Assembly: GCF_009807035.1 (NCBI RefSeq)
Contig: NZ_WUBI01000001.1
Coordinates: 806,001 to 870,000, forward strand
Direction: 5' to 3'
Source: Paenibacillus dendrobii
Lineage (GTDB): Bacteria; Bacillota; Bacilli; Paenibacillales; Paenibacillaceae
DNA length: 64,000 nucleotides
In this document: positions 54,131-62,027 of the stretch, one piece after another
How positions within the stretch are numbered: the stretch's first letter is position 1
How the letters are laid out: each line of letters starts with the position of its first letter
The notes under the pieces: model-generated
What the model saw: only the letters and a program-made list of their open reading frames with translations
Told to the model about the DNA's origin: nothing
Database searches by the model: none
Program-made: the position numbers and the translations under genes

Positions 54131-55489
54131 TTACAAGAAGCAATCGGCATAAGGATCGCCAGTGCGATTCATCCAGGTCCTAAGTTCCCCTTGCAGTCTT
54201 TCAATCTGTGGGTTTAATTCCGTGGAAGACGCCAGGTTGCGGATCTCCCAGGGATCATTCTTAAGATCAAATAATTGCATCCTATCGCTTCCCTGACCCG
54301 TTAGTTCCGAACGTCGATAAAGAATCATTTTCCAGCGCTCGTCCTTCACCATCCGTTGAATATCCTTGTACAGCGCATATACCGTCTCTCTGCCCTGTTT
54401 CGTTTCACCCCGAATCAAGTCCGCCACGCTTTGTCCGGCTATTCCATCAGGTGCGGAAACTCCGGCCATTTCGCAAAGCGTAGGGAAAATATCGAATTGA
54501 TAGGCCAGCTGATCGATGCGTCTACCTGCAGGAATTCCCGGTCCCTGAATCAACCATGGCACCCGTATGCTGTGATCGTACACATTTTGTTTGCCTAGCA
54601 GCCCGTGCCGGCCTACGGCAAGACCGTGATCCGCTGTATACACAACGATGGTATTCTCCAGTTTTCCAGAGTCGGCAAGTGACTGCAGAACTCGGCCAAT
54701 ATGGTAATCCATATGAGTAATCATGGCATAATAATCGGCTATATGGCTCTTTATCTCTTCTTGCCGGCGCGGATAGTCAGCCAAATGCTCGTCACGGACA
54801 TCCAGTTCGCCGTTATCGAACGGATGCTCTTCCATAAAGCTTGGCGGCAGCGGGATATCCTTAGGATTGTACATACTCGCGTAAGGCTCCGGCGCCGTCC
54901 TCGGATCATGCGGTGAAGTATATGCCAGGTAAAGGAAAAAAGGGTCTTCTTCCGAATATTGCTCCAAAAAGTTGATAGCCGCATCCGTAAATAATTCTGT
55001 TGAAAACTGCTTTTCGACCCGTGGTTCATTTGGAGGAGAAAATCCGTTTGAGCCATAATCGAACACAGGTACCTCACGATGATCGCTCATGCCGCCGAAG
55101 AACAGTGCGTTGCCGCTGCAAAAACCATCCGAAAAACTGGTCCGGTCATTATGCCACTTGCCAACCGCATGGGTGTAATAGCCATGGGAGCGAAACCAGG
55201 ACGGCATCGTATTCGCACCTGCGCGAATGACGCATGTTCGATCGTGATCATCGATCGTCTGGCTTTCCGTTGCTTGAAAAATATGTGTTCCCGTATGGAT
55301 GCAAGCTCTGCATGGAACGCAAACGGCGCCATCCACACCGCCAATAATATGAGTTGAGTTCATCATGGTACCGGTCCTGGCTATAGCGTCCAGTATCGGC
55401 GTTTTCACCACTCGGTCTCCTGCTGCTCCGATGGCATCATACCGATGATCGTCTGCTATAATAAAAAGCACATTCGGTTGCACGGTCAT
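54131..55489 (-). CDS. type I sulfatase with CVPCR active-site motif
   Basis: About 452 residues, no signal peptide. LFIIADDHRYD metal motif and a formylglycine motif C57-V-P-C-R61 (C-x-P-x-R pattern, with cysteine at the fourth place instead of the usual serine); TADHGLAVGRHGLLGK later. The ATG at 55489 was chosen because AAGGAGG lies six bases upstream, trimming 45 codons. Likely desulfates an intracellular sulfated sugar. Divergent from an AraC gene, mirroring the 20532 sulfatase. Confidence 0.9.
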   Translation of the reverse strand: MTVQPNVLFIIADDHRYDAIGAAGDRVVKTPILDAIARTGTMMNSTHIIGGVDGAVCVPCRACIHTGTHIFQATESQTIDDHDRTCVIRAGANTMPSWFRSHGYYTHAVGKWHNDRTSFSDGFCSGNALFFGGMSDHREVPVFDYGSNGFSPPNEPRVEKQFSTELFTDAAINFLEQYSEEDPFFLYLAYTSPHDPRTAPEPYASMYNPKDIPLPPSFMEEHPFDNGELDVRDEHLADYPRRQEEIKSHIADYYAMITHMDYHIGRVLQSLADSGKLENTIVVYTADHGLAVGRHGLLGKQNVYDHSIRVPWLIQGPGIPAGRRIDQLAYQFDIFPTLCEMAGVSAPDGIAGQSVADLIRGETKQGRETVYALYKDIQRMVKDERWKMILYRRSELTGQGSDRMQLFDLKNDPWEIRNLASSTELNPQIERLQGELRTWMNRTGDPYADCFL

Positions 55490-55499
55490 AAAGCCCTCC

Positions 55500-55528
55500 T
55501 TGAATTTACATGTCGTGATGGCTATAAT
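55500..55528 (+). promoter_or_regulatory. promoter of the AraC gene at 55576
   Basis: TTGAAT (55500-55505) and TATAAT (55523-55528) with exactly 17 nt between, about 47 nt before the ATG. It lies next to the divergent sulfatase ribosome site, so binding here could affect both genes. Confidence 0.6.
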
Positions 55529-55575
55529 TTTATTCGTAAAAAGCCGGAATTGACATAGCACAAAGGAGGAACGGC

Positions 55576-56448
55576 ATGTCAAAAAGTCTACTGCATCACG
55601 AAGCATCCAACTTCTTGGATGCATTGTTGGCTTCCGTGCTTGGCGAGCACATGTTTCGTATTTTCAGCTGTTTCAATGTAACGGTCCCCTCTTCCTGGCG
55701 CATCGAAGAACGCGTGCTTGAAGAGATTCATCTACTTTACGTCCGAAGCGGGTGCCTCACTTACGTAATTCATGAAACTCCTCTGGAACTAACGGCAGGA
55801 AGTCTGCTGTTCCTGACCGATGGCACGATTCATTCGGCGTACCGGGATCTTAAAGAACCGCTAAGCATCATTCCCATTCGATTTACGATTGCAAGCTATA
55901 AAAATGATGAAGAACAAGTTGCTAAGACGGAGCTCCCTTGTCACTTCGCTTTCCGTCCCCGGGACCCTTCGAAATTCAGCGCTCTATTTGAAACAATTCA
56001 CCGGTATCATACCCTACCTTCATCTGCCAGACGGGATGTACTTTGTCATGCTGCCATATGCCAGACCCTGGCCGAAATTTCGCTGGATTTGGATTTCATG
56101 CGACAAGATACGCTCAGTCATCCGGACATCCAGAATATCAAAGCGTATATTGACACGCATCCTGCGGAAAGACTTTCGGTTCAAGAGTTGGCAGGATTCA
56201 CCGGTCTGACCTCTAAATATTGCTCGAAGCTGTTTCAACAAATATATGGAATTCCAATCAAAACCTATCAGATTAAAGCCCGCATCGATTATGCCCGTTA
56301 TTTGCTGGAGAATTCGGGACAATCCATTAAGGAGATTTCCTTTCAGCTAGGTTATACGGATCCTTTCACATTCTCGAAGCAATATAAAGCGGTTACGGGC
56401 GTCTCCCCCTCCAAGAGGGTACCGCGTTTTTCTGGTGACTCTGAGTAA
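55576..56448 (+). CDS. AraC family transcriptional regulator
   Basis: 290 residues: N-terminal cupin-type sensing domain (LTAGSLLFLTDGTIHSAY) and C-terminal double helix-turn-helix (VQELAGFTGLTSKYCSKLFQQ, ISFQLGYTDPFTFSKQYKA). AAAGGAGG precedes the ATG. It is the probable regulator of the divergent sulfatase 86 nt away; ligand unknown. Confidence 0.9.
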   Translation: MSKSLLHHEASNFLDALLASVLGEHMFRIFSCFNVTVPSSWRIEERVLEEIHLLYVRSGCLTYVIHETPLELTAGSLLFLTDGTIHSAYRDLKEPLSIIPIRFTIASYKNDEEQVAKTELPCHFAFRPRDPSKFSALFETIHRYHTLPSSARRDVLCHAAICQTLAEISLDLDFMRQDTLSHPDIQNIKAYIDTHPAERLSVQELAGFTGLTSKYCSKLFQQIYGIPIKTYQIKARIDYARYLLENSGQSIKEISFQLGYTDPFTFSKQYKAVTGVSPSKRVPRFSGDSE

Positions 56449-56493
56449 AAAAAATCCACCTGAAGGTATTGGACCTAACGGTGGATTTTTTTC
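56447..56493. terminator. bidirectional terminator between AraC and anti-sigma genes
   Basis: AAATCCACC and GGTGGATTT pair across a longer loop, flanked by A8 and T7, so it can end transcripts from both convergent genes. Confidence 0.85.
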
Positions 56494-56574
56494 GAATGGC
56501 TCGCTCATGGAGTGCTTAGGGATCAGCCATATACCGATCGCTGTTATTCTCCCTTGGTACCGGGCCCCTCGGTA

Positions 56575-57879
56575 TTATTTTTTGGTGTCTACGGGAATCG
56601 GTATGGTCTTGTTGTAAGTTTTAATATAGTCGAATCCGTCCAGCAGGAGGTATTCTGGTTTATCTGAAGTGTTAAACGAATACGTCTGCTCCCAAAGGAT
56701 GTTACCATTTTTCAGATCCCAAGGGCTCGATGAGGAAATCTTCGCAACAGGAACTTTTTGACCGCCAGCCTGAACCGCTAAATTATCCGTTTTCAGGAAC
56801 GTAAATTGTTTTCCGGCGATGACAATGTCATAGCCTGTTTCGGTTTTATTGACGCTCCGTATCCATAACTTTTCATTTCCCGCCTTGATGGATTTGTCTG
56901 ATGGCGCAGCAAGGGAAATCGGCGTATCTAATTTCTGGTATCCCGGAAAACTCTTAAGTACAAGTTCTATGGAATCAATCTTGTCCGTTGGCAGCACATC
57001 GTATTCAATCTCAAAACCCGCGGGGTTACTGCCGCGCATGACCGAATATTTGACTTCTGTTTCATTTACGTAAAGCTTGGTTTCAGCAGGGAATCTCGGG
57101 TATTCCCCGTCATCCATTTCATAATGTCCCTTTACAATGGTGGCGGTCGGCGAAGCTGTGATCGAGTCGTAATAGACCCTTCCCTGATCAACGGGAACGG
57201 AGTTTGAGATATCTTGCTTAATGATACTTTTCATCGCTTTATTGGCTTCATACTTGAAGCGGATTGGGTATATAGCTCGTTTTCCGTTATCGAGAATCGC
57301 AGAGAATGTAACGGTTAATGTTCTGGTGAAAGGACTCACCGGTTCGAATTTACCCACTCCATCGAAGTGGGTCTGATCACTGTTATGATTACCGCCTCCG
57401 CTTCTTAGCGTTGAATCCGTTAAGAATCCCTGAATTCTATCCACGGAATAACGGGTAGAATAATTGTCGCCATACACAGAGCCTGATTGTCGATCAATCG
57501 AATAATACACTGACAATGCATTATCGTCCGCGATAACCCCATCAAGCGTAATGACTGTACCATCCGGAAGCGTTATGCTTTTGTTAATCGTCTGACCGTA
57601 TCCATGATCCGCGACCTCGGCAAAGCTAAGTGAATTCAACTCGACTGTATTCAGCAGCTTGCTTCCAATATATGCAAACGCAGGATACTGATACGATCCG
57701 GCGATTAACAATAGAGCCGCGGCGGATGAGACAACCCATATCAAAGCTCTGTTTTTTTTCTTTTTCTTATCAGGAACCGAAGCAAGCGCATTTCGAAGTC
57801 TGCCCTCAAGTTCGGACGGAGCCTGTTCCATGTTCAAGACTTGCTTGTGTTCCTTTAATCTCTCCTCGATCGTTTTCAT
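56575..57879 (-). CDS. DUF4179 membrane protein, probable anti-sigma factor
   Basis: About 434 residues: short cytoplasmic N-terminal part (1-43), one membrane helix (about 44-62), large extracytoplasmic domain of DUF4179 type with a further beta-rich C-terminal region. This is the layout of anti-sigma factors partnered with ECF sigma genes. The ATG at 57879 has GGAGGTGAT upstream, lying inside the sigma gene, so translation is coupled. Signal sensed unknown. Confidence 0.85.
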   Translation of the reverse strand: MKTIEERLKEHKQVLNMEQAPSELEGRLRNALASVPDKKKKKNRALIWVVSSAAALLLIAGSYQYPAFAYIGSKLLNTVELNSLSFAEVADHGYGQTINKSITLPDGTVITLDGVIADDNALSVYYSIDRQSGSVYGDNYSTRYSVDRIQGFLTDSTLRSGGGNHNSDQTHFDGVGKFEPVSPFTRTLTVTFSAILDNGKRAIYPIRFKYEANKAMKSIIKQDISNSVPVDQGRVYYDSITASPTATIVKGHYEMDDGEYPRFPAETKLYVNETEVKYSVMRGSNPAGFEIEYDVLPTDKIDSIELVLKSFPGYQKLDTPISLAAPSDKSIKAGNEKLWIRSVNKTETGYDIVIAGKQFTFLKTDNLAVQAGGQKVPVAKISSSSPWDLKNGNILWEQTYSFNTSDKPEYLLLDGFDYIKTYNKTIPIPVDTKK

Positions 57880-58408
57880 AACGATCACCTCCAATCTTGG
57901 CTTTGAGTTTTTGAAGGCCTTGCGAAATTCTTGATTTGATGGTGCCTACCGGTACTCCTGCCATGTCCGCGATCGTCTGGTAAGGAAGATCATGCACAAA
58001 ACGAAGTTCAATGGCTTCCCGCTGCCGATCATTCAGATGAGACAGAAGTACCTGCATGTCCATTTCAGACTCCATATCGCGATATGGATTATCGTCGTTT
58101 AAGGCTACAAATGACGTTTCCCGCTCATCCTCCCATGGGAGATACCGCTCCTTATGGCGAAGCAAGGTTTTGCAGCGATTGACGAGAATGGTTTTGCTCC
58201 AGCTGTAGAAAGACTCACCCTTTTGCAATTGATCCAACTTTTCATAAAGCGTAACGATCATGTCTTCCATTGCATCCATCGCATCTTGCTCATTCCCCAT
58301 ATATTTGTAGGCAAGACGATAATAAGCGTCCTGATCGGCAAGGATTAGTTGTAATAAAGCTTCTTTGTTGCCTTTTTGAGCTTGTTTGACAAGACGACTT
58401 ACATTCAT
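57806..58408 (-). CDS. ECF-type RNA polymerase sigma factor
   Basis: 200 residues: sigma region 2 (about 20-85; YRLAYKYMGNEQDAMDAMEDMIVTLYEKL) and region 4 helix-turn-helix (about 125-175; LPYQTIADMAGVPVGTIKSRI). The last 24 codons overlap the start of the DUF4179 gene by 74 nt in another frame, so the tail is dual-coded. ECF sigma factors with such partners answer cell-envelope stress. Confidence 0.9.
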   Translation of the reverse strand: MNVSRLVKQAQKGNKEALLQLILADQDAYYRLAYKYMGNEQDAMDAMEDMIVTLYEKLDQLQKGESFYSWSKTILVNRCKTLLRHKERYLPWEDERETSFVALNDDNPYRDMESEMDMQVLLSHLNDRQREAIELRFVHDLPYQTIADMAGVPVGTIKSRISQGLQKLKAKIGGDRYENDRGEIKGTQASLEHGTGSVRT

Positions 58409-58565
58409 GTTCTTCCCCCTTTCATAGATAAGAGATCGCAGAGGCTATAAAAGTTCATTTTGTATAAAAAAATCTTCTAAAAATTGAAATTTTGTTTTGA
58501 AATAGACGAATCCATCTCTTATGTACTCATCGCACGCACTCATGCCATAACCATATGAACATAAC

Positions 58566-58595
58566 AAAGGAACTTCTACCGCAGAAGTTCCTTTT
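58566..58595. terminator. perfect stem-loop, likely terminator of glycosyltransferase gene
   Basis: AAAGGAACTTCT pairs perfectly with AGAAGTTCCTTT around ACCGC. It lies about 100 nt past the glycosyltransferase stop and upstream of the sigma gene; T-runs are short. Confidence 0.65.
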
Positions 58596-58692
58596 CGCAA
58601 GATATTGCAGTGTTAAGTTATACAGGTGAAACAGCGGCCTGAATGCTGTCTATCTGGAATATGTTTAACTGCTGTTTTTATTCAACTGATGT

Positions 58693-59883
58693 CTAGCGTA
58701 CATGCGCGAAAATCTCATCGACAGCTTGATGATACCCGCCCGAACTGCGAAAAGATTCCCTAATCTCTGCAACGGCCTGCTTGAATGACGGGAGGATTAA
58801 CACATGATCTGCTGCCTCACGTAGTTGATTTGCAGTCAAGCTTTGCATTGGTAATGTAACCCCTGCCCCGATATGGGCGACTTGCCCCGCAATGACCGGC
58901 TGATCCGCGCTTAGCGGGATTACAACTAGCGGAACTCCGTAATAGAGCCCTTCATGGGTACTGTTCATTCCACCGTGTGTAATAAATAACTGGGTGCGTT
59001 GCAGTACATCCGTTTGCGGAACCACATTTTTGACGATGAAGTTTGCAGGAATTTCCCCTAAATCAGAAATATGTGTTTTATCCCCAATAGACATGATGAT
59101 CGAATAATCCGTGTTCCCAAATGCCTCAAAACAAAGCTTATAGAAATCCGTTGCTTGGTTAAAGACTGTACCCAGTGAAATGTAAATGAAGTTTTCCCCC
59201 TGGATCGCAGGAAAGTCGAAGTTTTCTGGAGTGAATCGTGCACTAATCGATGGCCCGACAAATTTATACGTTTCGTCGAATGCTTCTCCATAAGGTTGAA
59301 ACTCTCTTGTTGTATACACGATGGTAAGCGGTGCAGGATTACAAAACACTTCATAAGGAGAATGGATCGTCACATCATATTGTTCTTTCACCTTTTCCGT
59401 CAAGCTTTGAAATCTATCGTTAATCGGTTTAGCGATCTCTGTCCGTACGTTTAGAAAAGATTGTTCCAACATGTCATCGAATGAATCTTTTGATTGCGCA
59501 AAAGTAGTACAAGAGTTGATTGCAGGAAGCTTAAGAATTTGAGCAAGCAAACGTCCACAACCGAACATGGAATCATGGATGATGTAATCAAAATGTTCTC
59601 CTTGGATCTGTTCAAGAACGCTTGGTATGATGATATCTGCCGTAAGTAAAAGACCGTTGATTCTTTCGAGTACATAATTTCTTCCGCCGGAGATAAAGGC
59701 TTGAATGAATTTTTGGTCGTCAAACGTTCGAACGGTTGCTCCCGTTTTCTCCATACGCTCCCGAAAAGCTTCTATACAAAAGTACACAACCTCTTCTCCA
59801 CGCGAAATCAGTTCCTGCACAACGCCAATCGTTGGATTGATATGTCCCTCTGATCCACCATTTATAAATAATACTCGAGCCAT
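58693..59883 (-). CDS. GT1 glycosyltransferase, macrolide-glycosyltransferase-like (YjiC type)
   Basis: 396 residues with GT-B fold: N-terminal GSEGHINPTIG with probable catalytic H14, a C-terminal donor-binding region FITHGGMNSTHEGLYYGVP and ADQPVIAGQ. Family members attach UDP-sugars to macrolides, flavonoids or other small molecules. GGAGAGG precedes the ATG. Single gene; could detoxify a natural product. Confidence 0.9.
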   Translation of the reverse strand: MARVLFINGGSEGHINPTIGVVQELISRGEEVVYFCIEAFRERMEKTGATVRTFDDQKFIQAFISGGRNYVLERINGLLLTADIIIPSVLEQIQGEHFDYIIHDSMFGCGRLLAQILKLPAINSCTTFAQSKDSFDDMLEQSFLNVRTEIAKPINDRFQSLTEKVKEQYDVTIHSPYEVFCNPAPLTIVYTTREFQPYGEAFDETYKFVGPSISARFTPENFDFPAIQGENFIYISLGTVFNQATDFYKLCFEAFGNTDYSIIMSIGDKTHISDLGEIPANFIVKNVVPQTDVLQRTQLFITHGGMNSTHEGLYYGVPLVVIPLSADQPVIAGQVAHIGAGVTLPMQSLTANQLREAADHVLILPSFKQAVAEIRESFRSSGGYHQAVDEIFAHVR

Positions 59884-60022
59884 TTTTACCTCTCCTTAGA
59901 AATACTGTTCTCTAATTTGTGCAATAATGTTCTCATTTATTGTATCCCATATCAAGTGACTCATGTAGCTATACTCAGATTTCTCGCACCTTCATCATAT
60001 CGTTAACTATCCCCCCCTTGCA

Positions 60023-60057
60023 CAAAAAATCCTACCGTCCCGAGGGGCCGATAGGAT
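60023..60057 (-). terminator. intrinsic terminator after MarR gene
   Basis: ATCCTATCGG-CC and GG-CGGTAGGAT pair on the minus strand (small mismatches), then six T. Confidence 0.8.
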
Positions 60058-60088
60058 CGCTATAGCGCATACACTTCAATGAAGCAAG

Positions 60089-60514
60089 CTATTCAAGTAA
60101 TTCTCGTAGCTTTTGAAGGGCTGACAACATATTTGTCAATTCTTCAGGTGATAGATTCGCATGATATTTTTCAGAAACTTGTTGATTAAATGCATTCATT
60201 TCATGTTTATATAGCAACCCTTTTTCGCCTAATTCAATGGAATATGCACGCTTATCTTCTACATGTTGCTTTCTTATGATATAGCCTTCCTTTTCAAGTT
60301 TTGCTAACTGTTGACTCACAGCACTTTTCGTGATCTCCATTTGTTCAGCTAATTCTGTAGGAGAAGAGAATGGATGCCGAATAACTAATGTTAATAATAC
60401 ATATTGTTGGTTATTTAATTTAAAATTCGTATAAGCTCTTTCTTTTTTTTCAAGTATAATCCAGATGTCTTCAATGGTTTGGTTAATTTGCTCTGCTAGA
60501 TTTTTATTTTTCAT
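60089..60514 (-). CDS. MarR family transcriptional regulator
   Basis: About 141 residues: winged helix-turn-helix with SPTELAEQMEITKSAVSQQLAKLEKEGYI and the DKRAYSIELGEKG wing. Start ATG at 60514 (GGAG seven bases upstream) or ATG at 60532 (GGAGG four bases upstream); both overlap the end of the upstream small membrane gene, so the two are co-transcribed. Likely represses its own operon through the dyad at 60822-60842. Confidence 0.88.
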   Translation of the reverse strand: MKNKNLAEQINQTIEDIWIILEKKERAYTNFKLNNQQYVLLTLVIRHPFSSPTELAEQMEITKSAVSQQLAKLEKEGYIIRKQHVEDKRAYSIELGEKGLLYKHEMNAFNQQVSEKYHANLSPEELTNMLSALQKLRELLE

Positions 60515-60800
60515 GCTTCTGCTCCACTTCATGTTTCCTCCAATTTTTAGGATTTAAAACACTTTTGAATTTTGCAGCCACTTCTTTTCCAACAAGTAAT
60601 GCACCTATCCAAAACATGATTTCTGCTATGATGATACTTCCCGTTATGATGCTTGCTTTAATTTTTGTTGAAAGTGGGGTGAATGGCGTGATCACCGGTA
60701 CCAGCCACAGCAAAAGAGAAAGAATTAATAGCCCTATGCCAAGTTTGTAAAAAACGGATCTTTTTTGCTTTTTTTCGTTTGAAACCATCTCTTTGTGCAA
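60504..60800 (-). CDS. small two-helix membrane protein, transporter-suffix-domain-like
   Basis: 98 residues, two membrane helices (about 18-39 and 47-70) and a basic tail. Resembles the stand-alone transporter suffix domain proteins of Bacilli. TTG start at 60800 is chosen because AAGGGGAG lies six bases before it; the ATG four codons later has no room for a site. First gene of the MarR operon. No transporter gene lies beside it. Confidence 0.75.
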   Translation of the reverse strand: MHKEMVSNEKKQKRSVFYKLGIGLLILSLLLWLVPVITPFTPLSTKIKASIITGSIIIAEIMFWIGALLVGKEVAAKFKSVLNPKNWRKHEVEQKHEK

Positions 60801-60821
60801 TTCAAACTCCCCTTGAATATG

Positions 60822-60869
60822 TTTTAGTTTACTTAACTAAAATATACATGGATGAATTGTAGATTGCAA
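60822..60869 (-). promoter_or_regulatory. promoter and MarR operator
   Basis: On the minus strand TTGCAA (60864-60869) and TATATT (60841-60846) are 17 nt apart. A perfect 8-bp inverted repeat TTTTAGTT/AACTAAAA with a 5-nt centre (60822-60829, 60835-60842) overlaps the -10 edge and start point, ideal for MarR autorepression. Confidence 0.65.
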
Positions 60870-60940
60870 GGGCTCCCTGTTTGGGGAAATACCATGGTGT
60901 CAAAATTAACGGAGAGGGTCTGGGATAGCTTATATCATTG

Positions 60941-60967
60941 AAAAAAAAGCCGCCAATTCGGCGACTT
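60941..60967 (-). terminator. intrinsic terminator after small SLH gene
   Basis: AAGTCGCC pairs with GGCGGCTT (one G-T) on the minus strand, followed by a T-run of six to eight. Confidence 0.82.
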
Positions 60968-61018
60968 CATGTGCATATATGTTCCTATTGAGCTCAAATT
61001 CATTGCTTGACTTAATAA

Positions 61019-61786
61019 TCAATGAGTCGTGGCTTCGTACAAACGCTGTAATATGGTCACAGCCTCGGCACGTGTGACTAGCGCTTTTGGAAGAAGGTAT
61101 CCTTTATTCGCTGTAAGGATGCCCATATTGGTCAGAGTGTAGAATGCTTCCGCCTTCTGTTCTTGGAAATCCCCATCATAGAAATACTCTTCTTCACTCT
61201 TGTCAATATACAGTACCGGATAATTGACCGAGAAATCGTCATAGTAATTTGCCGGACGCACTTTCACATCTTTATACTGCGAAGCTGCAGAGATGACTTC
61301 CGTTATCTCAGGATGAAGATTCTGATTGGTATACTCAGTTCGAACGGAGGCAATCATCATGACATCCCAGCGAGTCAATGGTTTGTCAGGCTTGACATAA
61401 AATTGATAGTTTGGATATGTGCCCCCTACACCTTCCGTAAATTGCCAAACGTAGTCCCCGTTGAATATGGCTGCAAAATCCATGTTCGCCCAATGTTTAC
61501 GTGCATCCACAAATTCTGAGGATTTACCTGATGAATAGTTGATTTCCGGAAAAAGCTTGTGAAACATATGTACAAATTCTGCTTTCGTTATCGTTTTGCC
61601 TGGCTTGAAGGTCCCATCCGTATAGCCGGTGACAACACCCTTATCCACCATCGAATGAATGGATGCGGAAGCCCATTCATATTTTGTTCCTTCCACATCA
61701 GAAAACGTTTTTGCCGCATAGGCAGATTGACCGAAAAACACGGTCGCCGCAACCAATGGCATGATAAGCCACTTCTTTCTCAACAT
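61019..61786 (-). CDS. secreted SLH-domain protein
   Basis: About 255 residues. Signal peptide 1-24 (cleavage near AYA). A clear SLH repeat about 28-80 (GVVTGYTDGTFKPGKTITKAEF), a middle region with aromatic residues (DYVWQF, GTYPNYQFYV) and a second, weaker SLH repeat at the C terminus (TNMGILTANKGYLLPKALVTRAE). No enzyme domain seen, so an S-layer-associated structural or accessory protein. The ATG at 61786 was chosen because GGGGAAAGAG lies just before it; the longer frame lacks a signal peptide at its start. Confidence 0.85.
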   Translation of the reverse strand: MLRKKWLIMPLVAATVFFGQSAYAAKTFSDVEGTKYEWASASIHSMVDKGVVTGYTDGTFKPGKTITKAEFVHMFHKLFPEINYSSGKSSEFVDARKHWANMDFAAIFNGDYVWQFTEGVGGTYPNYQFYVKPDKPLTRWDVMMIASVRTEYTNQNLHPEITEVISAASQYKDVKVRPANYYDDFSVNYPVLYIDKSEEEYFYDGDFQEQKAEAFYTLTNMGILTANKGYLLPKALVTRAEAVTILQRLYEATTH

Positions 61787-62027
61787 CTCTTTCCCCATCC
61801 TTTGAAAATAATCTATGTGTGTACTGAAACCATATCGGCATTTTAAAAGAGAATGATAATAGTACAGAGAAATAACGCCCAAATATATCCGCAAGTCCGT
61901 AAGAAACCCCCAATAGTCCGCCGTGCTCCTTCCTCTTAGAGTGATGTCCCCCTGCTCAATTCGGACTGATCGCAGAAGTGACTCCAGGAATAGGCGGGCT
62001 ACTGGGTTTTCGTTACATTATCTTAGC

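Noticed and set aside
58421..58460. Possible ECF promoter (TGAACTTT with a CGATC element) upstream of the sigma gene
   Set aside because: Spacing of about 14 nt is shorter than usual for ECF promoters and the -10 is weak.
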